Source of the DNA: Cyanobacteriota bacterium | GTDB taxonomy: Bacteria > Cyanobacteriota > Cyanobacteriia > CACIAM-69d | DNA length: 64,000 nt | Direction: 5' to 3' | NCBI GenBank assembly: GCA_022402445.1 | Contig: JAKRSF010000008.1 | Coordinates: forward strand, 434,001 to 498,000 | Shown: piece after piece, positions 36,747-46,000 of the stretch | How the letters are laid out: the number at the start of each line of letters is the position of its first letter | How positions within the stretch are numbered: position 1 is the stretch's first letter | The notes under the pieces: model-generated | What the model was told of the DNA's origin: nothing | The model's database searches: none | The model's input: only the letters and a program-made list of their open reading frames with translations | Made by a program: the position numbers and the translations under genes

Positions 36747-37913
36747 ATGCGATTCACCGTGGCGATTCCCACCTACAATGGCGCGCTCCGCCTCCCTCGG
36801 GTGCTCGATGCCCTGGGCCGTCAGCGGGTGCCGCCGGGGGTGAGCTGGGAAATTATTGTGGTGGACAACAACAGTACGGACGAAACGGCGGCGGTGGTGG
36901 CCCAATATCAGGCAAAATTCCAGGCCAACTGTCAAAACGACCCGGCGATCGCGGTGGCCCTGCGATATGTGATGGAACTGCGTCAGGGGGCGGCCTATGG
37001 GCGGCAGCGGGCGATCGCGGTGGCCCTGGGGGATTGGGTGGGTTTTTTGGACGATGACAATGTGCCCGATGACGATTGGGTGGCGGCGGCGGTGGCATTT
37101 GTTCGCGATCGCGATCGCGGGGGGACGGTCGGGGCGATCGCCAGTCAAATTCGAGGCTGGTATGAGGTGCCGCCACCGCCCGGATTTGAGCGAATTAAGG
37201 CATTTTTAGCGATCCAGGAACGGGGGGATGAACCGAAGCGGTTTGATCCGGCCCAGGGGCTATTGCCGCCGTCGGCGGGGTTGGTGGTGCGGCGGCGGGC
37301 GTGGATCGAGTCGGTGCCGGAGCAACTGATTTTGGGGGGCAGAACGGCCACCAGTATGCTCACGTCGGAGGATTTGGAGACGTTGATTTATCTCCAGCGG
37401 CGCGGCTGGGAGATTTGGTATGGGCCGAGTCTAAAAATTGAGCATCGCATTTCCAAAAATCGCCTGACTCGGGAATACCTAATTCCCTTTTTTCGCGGTA
37501 TTGGTTTAACGAAATACGTGATTCGGATGCTGCGGGTGCCGCGATCGCGGCGGTGGCTGTGGGTGTTGCTGTATGGGCTGAGCGATTTACGACGTTTAAT
37601 CATCCACAGTTGGCGCTACCGGCGATCGCTGGGGCGCGATGTGGTGGCCGATGGGGAATGGATGCTCTATTGGAGCAGTTTTATGAGTCCTTGGGTGATG
37701 GGTCGTCACTTGCGGAAACAGGGGCAGATTTTGCATGATTTGAGCGATTCTATGAAGAATTCATGTGTGAAGGGTTCTGATTTAGGGGCGTTGAATTTAG
37801 AAGTTGGCAACGCAAAAAATTTAGATTTAAAAGATTTAAATTTGGGTTCAAATTTGAACAATTCAACCCCTCATGATTCGCGCGATCGCGGCGGTCCCGA
37901 GGCCCATGGTTGA
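36747..37913 (+). CDS. Glycosyltransferase family 2, HpsE-like
   Basis: GT-A transferase of 388 residues. FTVAIPTYNGALRLPRVL, VDNNSTDET, a QGAAYGRQRAI acceptor loop and metal site FLDDDNVPDDDW match the cyanobacterial HpsE-type enzymes of hormogonium polysaccharide synthesis (assignment from memory of the family). SLKIEHRISKNRLTREYLIPFFRGIGLTKY is the C-terminal part of the domain. The last 55 residues are unlike the rest: an AT-rich segment (about 37750-37870) coding Asn/Leu/Asp-rich sequence, apparently a late addition. The ATG 36747 directly precedes the domain. A paralogue starts 13 bp after the stop. Confidence 0.83.
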   Translation: MRFTVAIPTYNGALRLPRVLDALGRQRVPPGVSWEIIVVDNNSTDETAAVVAQYQAKFQANCQNDPAIAVALRYVMELRQGAAYGRQRAIAVALGDWVGFLDDDNVPDDDWVAAAVAFVRDRDRGGTVGAIASQIRGWYEVPPPPGFERIKAFLAIQERGDEPKRFDPAQGLLPPSAGLVVRRRAWIESVPEQLILGGRTATSMLTSEDLETLIYLQRRGWEIWYGPSLKIEHRISKNRLTREYLIPFFRGIGLTKYVIRMLRVPRSRRWLWVLLYGLSDLRRLIIHSWRYRRSLGRDVVADGEWMLYWSSFMSPWVMGRHLRKQGQILHDLSDSMKNSCVKGSDLGALNLEVGNAKNLDLKDLNLGSNLNNSTPHDSRDRGGPEAHG

Positions 37914-37926
37914 GGAACAGGAGGCC

Positions 37927-38904
37927 ATGAACGGGCAGCCAGCGGTGACGATCGCGGTGCCGGTCTATAACGGGGCGGCGCGGCTTCCGGCCCTGTTTGA
38001 GCGGCTTGATGGCCTAGAGGGGGCACCGGGCCTCACTTGGGACATCCTCATCGTTGACAACAACAGCACCGATGGCACCGCCGATGTGGCGCGGGAGCTG
38101 GGGGCGCGATCGCGGGTTTCTCTCACCTATGCCCTCGAACCACGTCAGGGGGCCGCCTGGGCGCGGTTGCGGGCGATCGCGATCGCGAGGGGGGACTGGA
38201 TTTTTTTCCTGGATGATGACAACTGGCCCGAGGCGGATTGGCTGCGACGCGCCTGGGAGTTTGTGCGCGATCGGCCACGGCTGGGGGCGGTCGGGGGCAA
38301 GGTGCTGGGGGCCTACGGCGATGCAGCGCTGCCGCCGGATTTTGAGCGGGTGGAGGGGTTTTGGGCGGTGCGGGATTACGGGCGGTTCCGCGATCGCGCG
38401 GCCCAGTTCAACGCGGCCCAACTGCAACTGCCCCCGGCGGCGGCCCTGATGGTGCGTCGGTCGGCGTGGCTGGCCTGCGTTCCCGCCCAACCGGCCCTGA
38501 CCGGAAAAGTGCCGGGGCGGCTGGTGCAGGGGGATGACTATGAGCCGCTGCTGTATTTGGCGCGATCGGGCTGGGAGATTTGGTTTTGCCCGGAGTTGGT
38601 CACCTGGCACCAAATCGGCGCGGCGCGGCTGGCGTTGCCCTATGCCCTAGAACTGGCGCGGGGCTGCGGTTTGGCGACCTATTATTTACGATCGCTCCTG
38701 ACGCCGAAGGGCGATCGCGCGGTCCTGTTCTGGCGCATCGCGATCGGCAATGCCTTGAAGGTGATCCAACGGCGGTTGAGGGGCCGCGATCGCGGTTGGG
38801 GCGATCGCGTGGAACTGGCCTTTTTGTGGGGATGCGCCCTCAGCCCGTTCTACGCCCGCCGCCACCTGCCCGAAGCCCCCGACCTGTCATCTAAAATTCA
38901 ATAA
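37927..38904 (+). CDS. Glycosyltransferase family 2, HpsE-like paralogue
   Basis: 325 residues, same architecture as the preceding gene: VTIAVPVYNGAARLPALFERL, VDNNSTDGT, EPRQGAAWARLRAI and metal site FLDDDNWPEADW, then GDDYEPLLYLARSGWEIWFCPEL and WHQIGAARLALPYALELARG. Clearly a tandem duplicate that has diverged. Start ATG 37927 follows AGGAGG at only two bases distance; ATG 37906, which would overlap the upstream gene by 8 nt, is the alternative. The two enzymes probably add successive sugars to one surface glycan. A palindromic element follows the stop. Confidence 0.83.
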   Translation: MNGQPAVTIAVPVYNGAARLPALFERLDGLEGAPGLTWDILIVDNNSTDGTADVARELGARSRVSLTYALEPRQGAAWARLRAIAIARGDWIFFLDDDNWPEADWLRRAWEFVRDRPRLGAVGGKVLGAYGDAALPPDFERVEGFWAVRDYGRFRDRAAQFNAAQLQLPPAAALMVRRSAWLACVPAQPALTGKVPGRLVQGDDYEPLLYLARSGWEIWFCPELVTWHQIGAARLALPYALELARGCGLATYYLRSLLTPKGDRAVLFWRIAIGNALKVIQRRLRGRDRGWGDRVELAFLWGCALSPFYARRHLPEAPDLSSKIQ

Positions 38905-38917
38905 TCAACCAACCACC

Positions 38918-39141
38918 GGTAGGGTGCGTTCGGCAATTTCTAGTTCAACGCGATCGCCCCCTTTCTCCGAACGCACCGACCCACCCCCAATCAGCGCGAT
39001 CGCCCACACCGGCCCAGGTTCACGTTGGTATATGTGGGGTGACGTCCGCTGGCAATCCTGATCGGTCACATCCAAAGGGGCGGTGCGTTCGGGATAGGAG
39101 AGCGATCGCATTGGGTGGAAGGAGACCGAACGCACCCTACC
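38918..39141. repeat. Mirrored repeat element with 16-bp inverted ends
   Basis: Ends are exact inverted repeats, GGTAGGGTGCGTTCGG (38918-38933) and its complement (39126-39141). Inside, the 11-mer GGTGCGTTCGG occurs in alternating orientation four times: + at 38923, - at 38967-38977, + at 39082-39092, - at 39126-39136. It can fold as two hairpins of about 55 nt or one long cruciform. No transposase frame. Resembles a MITE or a cyanobacterial dispersed intergenic repeat. Confidence 0.65.
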
Positions 39142-39169
39142 ATTAATTTTTGATTTGAGAATGAGGCCG

Positions 39170-39433
39170 CTAATAGAGAAACGATTCCAGATGCTCCAGG
39201 GTCACATAAACCTCATTGGGGAGCAGAATCGGTGGATCGCGAAAAATCACCTTGCCGCGAAAATGCTGGCGATCGAGGGCCACCCCCAGGGGATATTTGC
39301 TCAACTCCGCCTGGGATTCGCAGTAGGTCTGATAGATCTCCCGCGCCGCCTCCAGAAGCTCCACACTCAACCAGGGGGGGGCCGCCTCAGCGGTGGCAAC
39401 GGCGCGATCGGAACGGGCGGCAAGGGAAACCAC
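39170..39433 (-). CDS. Small hypothetical protein
   Basis: 87-residue soluble protein, mainly alpha-helical at first (LSVELLEAAREIYQTYCESQAELSKYP) then a short beta part ending EVYVTLEHLESFLY. No membrane segment, signal or catalytic motif. It looks like a real gene because codon use matches the neighbours and hydrophobic periodicity is regular, but I do not recognise it. It lies between the mirrored repeat element and leuB. Confidence 0.5.
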   Translation of the reverse strand: MVSLAARSDRAVATAEAAPPWLSVELLEAAREIYQTYCESQAELSKYPLGVALDRQHFRGKVIFRDPPILLPNEVYVTLEHLESFLY

Positions 39434-39553
39434 GGCGAGTAGGGGCGAAGTAGGGGGACCGACGGGACAATCGATCGCGGCGACCGATTTAACACACGGA
39501 TTCTAGACGACGATCGCGCCCCCCGGATCCATCCGCCCCGCCCCCAGTTCCTC

Positions 39554-40648
39554 CTAATTCGCCGCCGCGATCGCCTCAAGCAGCGCATCCCCCATGGCCT
39601 GACAGCCCACCAGGGTCATCCCCTCGGCCATGATGTCCCCCGTGCGGTAGCCGCGATCGAGCACCGTATTCACCGCCGCTTCAATGCGATCGGCCGCCAC
39701 CGGTTGATCCAGGGCGTAGCGCAACATCATCGCCGCGCTCAGCACATGGGCCAGGGGATTGGCCTTGTCCTGGCCCGCAATGTCCGGCGCGGACCCGTGG
39801 ACCGGCTCGAACACCCCCGGCGTCCCCGGAACCCCTAAACTCGCCGACGGCAACATGCCGATGCTGCCCGTGAGCATCGCCGCCGCGTCGGACAAAATGT
39901 CGCCAAACAGATTACCGGTCACGATCGTGTCAAATTGCTTCGGCGCACGCACCAACTGCATCGCCGCATTGTCCACATAGAGATGGGAAAGGGTCACTTC
40001 GGGATAGTCCGCCGCGATCGCACTCACCCGCGATCGCCACAGTTGCGACACATCCAGCACATTGGCCTTATCCACCGAACAAAGCTGGCCCTTGCGCCGT
40101 TTCGCCGTCTCGAAGGCCACCCGAGCGATGCGATCGATCTCCCCTTCGCCGTAGACCATCGTGCTGACGCCGCGCTTTTCGCCCGTTTCCGTCTCGAAGA
40201 TGCCCTTCGGCTCCCCGAAATAAATGCCCCCCGTCAGTTCCCGCACCACCATGATGTCCACCCCTTCCACCACCTCGCGCTTGAGGGTGGAGGCATCGAT
40301 CAATTGGGGCAAAATCTTCGCCGGCCGCAGGTTCGCAAACAGGCCCAGGCCCGCCCGCAGTCCTAATAATCCCCGTTCGGGCCGCTGGTGACTGGGCAGC
40401 TCGTCCCATTTGTAACCCCCGATCGCGGCGAGGAGGACCGCATCACTCTGGCGGCACTGGTCAAGGGTGGCGGCGGGCAGCGGCTCACCGGTCAGATCAA
40501 TGGCGCAGCCGCCGATGGGCGCTTCCGTGAACTCGAACGCCAGATCAAGGGCCTGACCCACGGCCTCCATCACCGCCACGGCCACGCGGGTGATTTCCGG
40601 GCCGATGCCGTCGCCGGGGAGCAGGGTAATGCGGTAGGTCTGGGTCAT
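39554..40648 (-). CDS. leuB: 3-isopropylmalate dehydrogenase
   Basis: NAD-dependent decarboxylating dehydrogenase of leucine synthesis, 364 residues. [13 protein letters not shown] at the start, [14 protein letters not shown], substrate-binding [17 protein letters not shown] (the LRxxLxLxxNLRP pattern specific to LeuB), [29 protein letters not shown] and [27 protein letters not shown] with metal-binding Asp residues, and the NAD loop [19 protein letters not shown]. Stands alone, divergent from lnt. Confidence 0.96.
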   Translation of the reverse strand: MTQTYRITLLPGDGIGPEITRVAVAVMEAVGQALDLAFEFTEAPIGGCAIDLTGEPLPAATLDQCRQSDAVLLAAIGGYKWDELPSHQRPERGLLGLRAGLGLFANLRPAKILPQLIDASTLKREVVEGVDIMVVRELTGGIYFGEPKGIFETETGEKRGVSTMVYGEGEIDRIARVAFETAKRRKGQLCSVDKANVLDVSQLWRSRVSAIAADYPEVTLSHLYVDNAAMQLVRAPKQFDTIVTGNLFGDILSDAAAMLTGSIGMLPSASLGVPGTPGVFEPVHGSAPDIAGQDKANPLAHVLSAAMMLRYALDQPVAADRIEAAVNTVLDRGYRTGDIMAEGMTLVGCQAMGDALLEAIAAAN

Positions 40649-40737
40649 GGCGGGGATTTGGGTTGAATGGGTTGAAGATGAGGGTTTAAGCGATTTTCCA
40701 TAATACTGGACGGGGAGATGGGTCTAGCGGCGGGGCC

Positions 40738-42306
40738 ATGGAACGGCGGGGACGTATGGGGAAACGGTGGGGCGTGGGGATTCTGGCGGCCTGGTTTTGG
40801 GGCGTGGTGACTGGTCTGGCGACGGAACCGCTGGGCTGGTGGCCCCTGGCGTGGATTGGCTTGATGGGCCTGTGGCTGTGCGTTTTGGGGGGTGATGGGC
40901 CGGGGCGATCGCGATGTGGCTGGCTTGGGCTGGCCTGGGGGCTGGGCTACAACGGCACGGGGCTGTTCTGGCTGACGGGGCTGCACCCGATGACTTGGCT
41001 GGGGGTGCCGTGGCTGCAAAGTTTGGCGATCGCGGTGACCTGCTGGATCGTGGCGACGCTTTGGGGATCCGTGGTGCCGACGGCCTGGGCGATCGCCATG
41101 GGCCGCTGGGGCAGTTCAGAAAAAGTTTCAGAAAAACTTTCGGCTTGGCGGCGGGTGCTGGTGGGGGCGGCCCTGTGGTGCGGTCTGGAGTGGCTGATGC
41201 TGCAAACGCCCCTGTGGTGGCCCTCTTTGGCCCTGACCCAGAGCCCGAATAATCTGGCGATCGCGCACCTCGGACGGCTCAGCGGCACCTCGGCGATCGC
41301 GGCGGTGATGGTGGCTTCGGCGGGGTTGGCGGCGGTGGCGTGGCGATCGCGGTCCCGATCCGGGGCGATCGCGGCGGCGGTTTTAGTGATCGCGGGCCAC
41401 GGGATCGGCGGTCTGTGGCTCCTGCAACCGCTCAATGATGTCCCGGAAACCGCCCTCAACATCGGCATCATCCAGGGCAATATCCCCAACGAACTCAAAT
41501 TCGGCAGCGAAGGGTGGCGGCGGGCGCTGTTGGGCTACACGCGCGGCTATGAAATCCTGGCCGATCGCGGCGTGGATCTGGTCCTGTTGCCGGAAACCGC
41601 CATGCCCGTCCTCTGGGATGACGCCGCCCGCACCAACACCAGCCTGGGCCAAGCCATCGGCGATCGCCAGGTCCCGGCCCTGGTTGGTACTTTTCTACGG
41701 AGTCGCGATCGCCTCACCAATAGCCTCATCCTGGAAACGGGCCGCGATCTGGATCGCACCGCCCGCCCAAACGATCGCTACGATAAGGTCCAGTTGGTGC
41801 CCCTGGGGGAATACATCCCCTTTGAGGATCTATTGGGCAACTTAATTGATCGCCTCTCCCCCCTCGATGCCCACCTGGCCAAGGGCGATCGCGACCAAAT
41901 CCTAGACACCCCCTGGGGCCGCGCGATCGCCGCCATCTGCTACGACTCCGCCTATGGGGAACGGTTTCGCACCCAGGCCCATCAAGGGGGCCAATTTATC
42001 GTCAGCGCCGCCAATGACGCCCACTATCGCCAGAGCATGTACGCCCAACACCACGCCCAGGACGTACTGCGCGCCATCGAAACCGATCGCTGGGCCGCCC
42101 GCGCCACCAACACCGGCTACTCCGCGATCGTCGATCCCCACGGCCACACCCCCTGGCGATCGCCCGCCCATGAATACGTCCTCCACAACGGCCCCATCCA
42201 CCGCCGCGCCGGCCAAACCCCCTATGTCCGCTGGGGCGACTGGCTCACCCCCACCCTGGTGATCCTCGCGATCGCCACCCGCCTCATTCCCCCGCGCCCC
42301 TTCTAA
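40738..42306 (+). CDS. lnt: Apolipoprotein N-acyltransferase
   Basis: Cytoplasmic-membrane enzyme that adds the third acyl chain to lipoproteins. 522 residues: six or so membrane helices in the first 230 residues (WGVGILAAWFWGVVTG, WWPLAWIGLMGLWLCVLGG, and others), then a nitrilase-fold periplasmic domain with the triad Glu286 (LLPETAM), Lys350 (DKVQLVPLGEY) and Cys401 (AAICYDSAY), and a final helix LTPTLVILAIATRLI. A second in-frame ATG lies six codons downstream. The next gene, scpA, follows 21 bp later on the same strand. The lipoprotein SbpA encoded at 49956 is one candidate substrate. Confidence 0.94.
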   Translation: MERRGRMGKRWGVGILAAWFWGVVTGLATEPLGWWPLAWIGLMGLWLCVLGGDGPGRSRCGWLGLAWGLGYNGTGLFWLTGLHPMTWLGVPWLQSLAIAVTCWIVATLWGSVVPTAWAIAMGRWGSSEKVSEKLSAWRRVLVGAALWCGLEWLMLQTPLWWPSLALTQSPNNLAIAHLGRLSGTSAIAAVMVASAGLAAVAWRSRSRSGAIAAAVLVIAGHGIGGLWLLQPLNDVPETALNIGIIQGNIPNELKFGSEGWRRALLGYTRGYEILADRGVDLVLLPETAMPVLWDDAARTNTSLGQAIGDRQVPALVGTFLRSRDRLTNSLILETGRDLDRTARPNDRYDKVQLVPLGEYIPFEDLLGNLIDRLSPLDAHLAKGDRDQILDTPWGRAIAAICYDSAYGERFRTQAHQGGQFIVSAANDAHYRQSMYAQHHAQDVLRAIETDRWAARATNTGYSAIVDPHGHTPWRSPAHEYVLHNGPIHRRAGQTPYVRWGDWLTPTLVILAIATRLIPPRPF

Positions 42307-42327
42307 ACCCACCCCATCCCCGAGCCC

Positions 42328-43230
42328 ATGGCCCTCAGCCTCATCCAAGACACCATCGACTCCCTCGTGGACCTGGCGGAACAGGGGGCGATCGACCCGT
42401 GGGACGTGCGCGTGATCGAAATCCTTGATCGCTACTTCCAGGGCCTCCAGACCTCCCTCCTGGGCACCACCGGCAAAACCGCCTACGACATTCACCTGTC
42501 CCAGTCCGCCCAAGCGTTTGTCTCTGCCGCCCTCTTCGTCCTGCTCAAGGCCAACCGCATCGCCCTCGAAGCCACCGATCCAGACGCCTTCAATGGGGAA
42601 GACGGCACCGATGAACCGGACTGGGCCGACGTCCTGAGCAACGAACCCGCCCCCCTACCCACGCCGAAAAATTTAGAACAACTGCTCAAACGGCGCGGCA
42701 GCCCCGGCCCCGTGCGCCAGCGGCGGGTTTCCCTGCAAGAAATGATCGATCAATTGCAGGAGGTGGCGGAAATCCTCGCCGCGCGCCCCCAACGGCCCCC
42801 CCGCCAAAAACGCCTCAGCCGCAGCCAAAAGGCCAAGGCCATCCGCCACCTGGCCCACCAGGAAAACCTCGCCGAAACCGCCGCCGCCCTCGAAGCCGCG
42901 ATCGCGATCGCCCGCCAGGAACTCTTCCCCCACGGCCCCATCCCCTTCGACCACCTCGCGATCGCCACCACCACCCCCGTCCCCCCCAGCGACGACCCCG
43001 ATCATCCCCTCGACCAACCCACCCGCCAGCGCCGCCACGATCGCGTCGGCACCCTCTGGGGACTCTTACTACTCGCCTCCCAGGGCAAAATCGACCTCCA
43101 CCAGGACCGCTTCTACGGCGACATCCACATCCACCCCCTCGCCCCCAACCCGCCCGAAACTCCCCAGCAGCAATTGGAGCTATTGCCCCCAACAGAAACA
43201 AAAATAAAGAATGAATCTAAAGAAACGTAA
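42328..43230 (+). CDS. scpA: Segregation and condensation protein A
   Basis: Kleisin subunit of the SMC-ScpAB chromosome condensin, 300 residues. The N-terminal SMC-binding helix is TIDSLVDLAEQGAIDPWDVRVIEILDRYF; the middle is a charged linker with RQKRLSRSQKAKAI; the C-terminal winged helix reads VGTLWGLLLLASQGKIDLHQDRFYGDIHI. The cyanobacterial form is longer in the linker than the Bacillus protein. No scpB in the window. Likely cotranscribed with lnt. The gene's end turns abruptly AT-rich. Confidence 0.88.
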   Translation: MALSLIQDTIDSLVDLAEQGAIDPWDVRVIEILDRYFQGLQTSLLGTTGKTAYDIHLSQSAQAFVSAALFVLLKANRIALEATDPDAFNGEDGTDEPDWADVLSNEPAPLPTPKNLEQLLKRRGSPGPVRQRRVSLQEMIDQLQEVAEILAARPQRPPRQKRLSRSQKAKAIRHLAHQENLAETAAALEAAIAIARQELFPHGPIPFDHLAIATTTPVPPSDDPDHPLDQPTRQRRHDRVGTLWGLLLLASQGKIDLHQDRFYGDIHIHPLAPNPPETPQQQLELLPPTETKIKNESKET

Positions 43231-43431
43231 TCATTAATACAGATTCATAAGCTTTTCCCCGAAAGCTCTCAGGGAAATTGTCAAAGTCTTAAAATAAAAA
43301 CCATAAACCCTTGAGGACTTCGGGATCTTGACGCCCCATCTTCAGTCTTGATCTTGCCGACGCCGATTCCCCCGTCCCAAGCGGCCCACTCAGCAACTAA
43401 CTAACCGTCCCACCGGACCCCAGCACCCCAT

Positions 43432-43439
43432 GGAGGTGA
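43432..43439 (+). promoter_or_regulatory. Ribosome-binding site fixing the pentapeptide gene start
   Basis: GGAGGTGA is a near-perfect Shine-Dalgarno ending five bases before a GTG at 43445. It overlaps the in-frame ATG at 43430, which therefore is unlikely to be the start. Confidence 0.65.
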
Positions 43440-43444
43440 GGATC

Positions 43445-44512
43445 GTGTCTCTCGGAGCTATTACCGTACGGGAACTCATGCGCCGCTATGACCAGGGCGA
43501 TCGCGACTTCCGTGAACTGAACCTAACCGGTGCCGACCTTTCGGGCCTGGACCTATCCGGCAGCGACTTCCGCAAAGCCGCCCTCGGATCCGCCTCCCTC
43601 AGTCGCACCCACCTTGAAGACGCGGACCTGTCCGATGCGTTCCTCTACGGCGCAGACCTGAGCTACGCCAAGCTCACCCGAGCCAAATTGGACCATGCGG
43701 ACCTCACAAAGGCCAATTTACAGGGGGCGCTACTGGTGAAATGTAGCCTCACGGATGCGCGCCTGAGCGGGGCCTTGCTCAAGGGCACGAGCCTGTGCGG
43801 GGCAGATTTGGCGGGGGTGAACCTGTGCGGGGCGGATTTGCAAGGCATTAACCTGCGCTGGGCGAATTTGGATCGGGCGAATTTGAGCTGGACCGATCTG
43901 CGGGGGGCGCGCATGAGCGGCTGCTCCCTGAATGGGGCCAACTTGAGCCATACGAAGCTGTCCCAGGCGTTTTTGAATGGGGTGGATTTGAGTGGGTTTG
44001 ACCTGGATGGGGTGAATCTGACGGAGGCGAAGCTCAGCGGCGCGAAGCTGGACCATGCGAATTTGAGTGCGGCGAATTTGGCGGGGGCGCAGATGCGGGT
44101 GGCGAACCTGCGGGGGGCGAATCTGAAGGCGGCGAATTTGCGATCGGCGTCGATGGGGCGGGCGGACCTGACGGAGGCGGTGCTGATGCGGGCGGACCTG
44201 ACGGCGGCGAATTTGGTGGAGGCGTCGCTGGGGGGCGCGAATTTGAATGGGGCGACGCTGCACGGGACCCAGTTGCTGCGGGCGGAGCTGAGCCGGAGCT
44301 ATCTCTGGGCGGCGGATCTGGAGTCGGCGGATTTGAGTGGGGCGAACCTCTGCGGGGCGAGTCTGCGGGGGGCGGATCTGGCCAATGCGGTGCTCGATGG
44401 GATCGCCTGCGATGACCAAACCCAGATGCCGGAGGGGGCGGAGAGTCGGATGGGGCGATCGCCGATGGCAACGCCGCCAAAACGTCGGTTTTCGTTTCCC
44501 CTAGCGGTTTAG
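43445..44512 (+). CDS. Pentapeptide-repeat protein
   Basis: 355 residues. A short N-terminal helix (ITVRELMRRYDQGDRDFRELNL) leads into more than fifty A(D/N)LxG-type pentapeptides (for example GADLSGLDLSGSDF, GANLKAANLRSASM), which fold as a long right-handed quadrilateral beta helix. A disordered tail of about 30 residues follows. Cyanobacteria have many such proteins; most have no known role, a few mimic DNA and protect gyrase. No signal peptide or membrane helix, so probably cytosolic. GTG 43445 is chosen over ATG 43430 because of the ribosome-binding site. Confidence 0.88.
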   Translation: MSLGAITVRELMRRYDQGDRDFRELNLTGADLSGLDLSGSDFRKAALGSASLSRTHLEDADLSDAFLYGADLSYAKLTRAKLDHADLTKANLQGALLVKCSLTDARLSGALLKGTSLCGADLAGVNLCGADLQGINLRWANLDRANLSWTDLRGARMSGCSLNGANLSHTKLSQAFLNGVDLSGFDLDGVNLTEAKLSGAKLDHANLSAANLAGAQMRVANLRGANLKAANLRSASMGRADLTEAVLMRADLTAANLVEASLGGANLNGATLHGTQLLRAELSRSYLWAADLESADLSGANLCGASLRGADLANAVLDGIACDDQTQMPEGAESRMGRSPMATPPKRRFSFPLAV

Positions 44513-44553
44513 GGCGGGTGCTGGGGCCTGTGATCTATGCCGCCAGTCCGGTG

Positions 44554-44579
44554 CCGTAGGGGTTGGGTCTCCCAACCCT
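44554..44579 (+). repeat. Dispersed 3'-flank hairpin repeat, copy D
   Basis: CCGTAGGGGTTGGGTCTCCC followed by AACCCT forms GGGTTGGG/CCCAACCC around TCT. It matches 28488-28512 and lies 42 bp after the pentapeptide gene stop. Confidence 0.55.
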
Positions 44580-44677
44580 CCCCCCGCGATCGCTACAAGC
44601 CAGTTCGATCTAGTCATAGCGATCTGGTCACGGCGATCGCGGGGGCTAGTTTTGATCTTTGGGTGGGGCTGGGGGGG

Positions 44678-45250
44678 TTACGGTGCGGGGGTTTTGAAGA
44701 TGAGGTGTTCGAGTTCGGCGATCGCGCGCTCTAGGTCATCGTTAATGATTTGGTGATCAAATTCGTGGGCGGCGGCCAGTTCCGTGCGGGCGCGATCAAG
44801 GCGTTTGGCGATCGCGGCATCGGAGTCTTGGCCCCGGCCCCGGAGTCGCCGTTCTAGCTCCTCGTCCGAGGGGGGCAGCACAAAAATCTGGAGGGCGCTC
44901 GGAAAGGTTTGGCGCACCTGCCGCGCCCCCTCTAGCTCAATTTCCAGCAGGGCGCGATCGCCCAGGGCCACCTTGGTTTGCAACGGTTCGCGGGGGGTGC
45001 CGTAGCAGTTGCCCGCAAATTCTGCCCATTCCAGAAAGTCCCCGGCGGCCACCATGGCCTCGAAGCGATCGCGGCTCAGAAAGTAATAATCCTGGCCGTC
45101 CACCTCACCGGGGCGGGGCGATCGCGTGGTGGCCGAAATCGACAGGTGCAGCTCCGGGTGGCGATCGCGCAGGGCTCGCACCAGAGTTCCCTTGCCCACA
45201 CCGCTCGGGCCAGACAGGACAACCAACTGCCCTATCCCCTGCGCATCCAT
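44678..45250 (-). CDS. gmk: Guanylate kinase
   Basis: GMP to GDP phosphorylation; 190 residues. P-loop [13 protein letters not shown] at residues 10-22; GMP-binding [30 protein letters not shown]; nucleotide-lid [18 protein letters not shown] and the LID/helix [18 protein letters not shown] 45250 is supported by GGAGG six bases upstream; the frame runs on to 45340, where about 30 acidic residues would precede the fold. remA lies upstream on the same strand (gap about 220 bp), a pairing also known in Firmicutes (yloC-remA-gmk). Confidence 0.94.
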   Translation of the reverse strand: MDAQGIGQLVVLSGPSGVGKGTLVRALRDRHPELHLSISATTRSPRPGEVDGQDYYFLSRDRFEAMVAAGDFLEWAEFAGNCYGTPREPLQTKVALGDRALLEIELEGARQVRQTFPSALQIFVLPPSDEELERRLRGRGQDSDAAIAKRLDRARTELAAAHEFDHQIINDDLERAIAELEHLIFKTPAP

Positions 45251-45467
45251 TGGGGCCTCCAGCGGCGGAGTCACCGTTTCTGGCTCAATGCCGGTTTCGA
45301 GTTGCGGTTCGATATCGATGGAATTAGACGGTTGCGCCACGGCCTGAACTGCTGCCCACGAGCGAAGGAATTGCTTCGGCTATCTTCAAGGATTCCCTAG
45401 CCCTTGGCAACCGCCGCGATCGCCCCATCGGGACTTGGGCGCAGACCGGTCCCGAACGGCACAGGGG

Positions 45468-45725
45468 TCAGGCGTCCTTTTCCTTCCCCATCAGGAGACG
45501 GTTGGCCACGGTTTCCGGCTGAATCGCCGACAGGACCACATGGCCCGAGTCCGCCACAATCACCGCGCGGGTGCGGCGACCATAGGTGGCGTCAATAAGC
45601 TGGCCGCGCTCCTTGGCTTCGCTGACAATGCGCCGAATCGGGGCGGAGTCTGGACTGACAATGGCAATAACGCGGTTAGCAGCCACGATGTTGCCAAAGC
45701 CAACGTTGATGAGCTTAATATCCAT
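45468..45725 (-). CDS. remA: RemA/DUF370 family regulator
   Basis: 85-residue DNA-binding protein. The signature is very clear: [28 protein letters not shown], then [28 protein letters not shown]. In Bacillus RemA activates biofilm-matrix and osmoprotection genes and forms ring-like oligomers on DNA; the cyanobacterial role is not established. It precedes gmk in the same direction, conserved with Firmicutes. The roughly 140 bp upstream are AT-rich and hold its promoter. Confidence 0.92.
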   Translation of the reverse strand: MDIKLINVGFGNIVAANRVIAIVSPDSAPIRRIVSEAKERGQLIDATYGRRTRAVIVADSGHVVLSAIQPETVANRLLMGKEKDA

Positions 45726-46000
45726 GGCTCAGTAGGGGCGGGCTCGCTATAGAGGTGATGCTTCCTTATTCAGGTTAGCTTTCTTTAGCAAAGGCTGCCA
45801 ATGGCTCTTTTTTTAGAAGAAATTCTGATTTTCTGGGCCAAATTCCTCAATATTGCCTTCAATTTTTCTAGGCGGTGTGATCGCGATCGCGGTTGCTAAA
45901 GTCCGGCCCGGTGGCCCTTGGGGGAGATGGGGCCAGGGGGGCAGCGGAGGAGCCTATTGACCGGCGGGGCCACGGGCGCGGGGCGGCAATCATGGGGGTT

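Noticed and set aside
38905-39135. 76-codon frame on the minus strand
   Set aside because: Consists almost wholly of the mirrored repeat element; repeat-borne frames of this kind are not genes.
43490-44400. Regular short repeats suggestive of a CRISPR or satellite array
   Set aside because: They are the 15-bp codon periodicity of a pentapeptide-repeat protein, in frame throughout.
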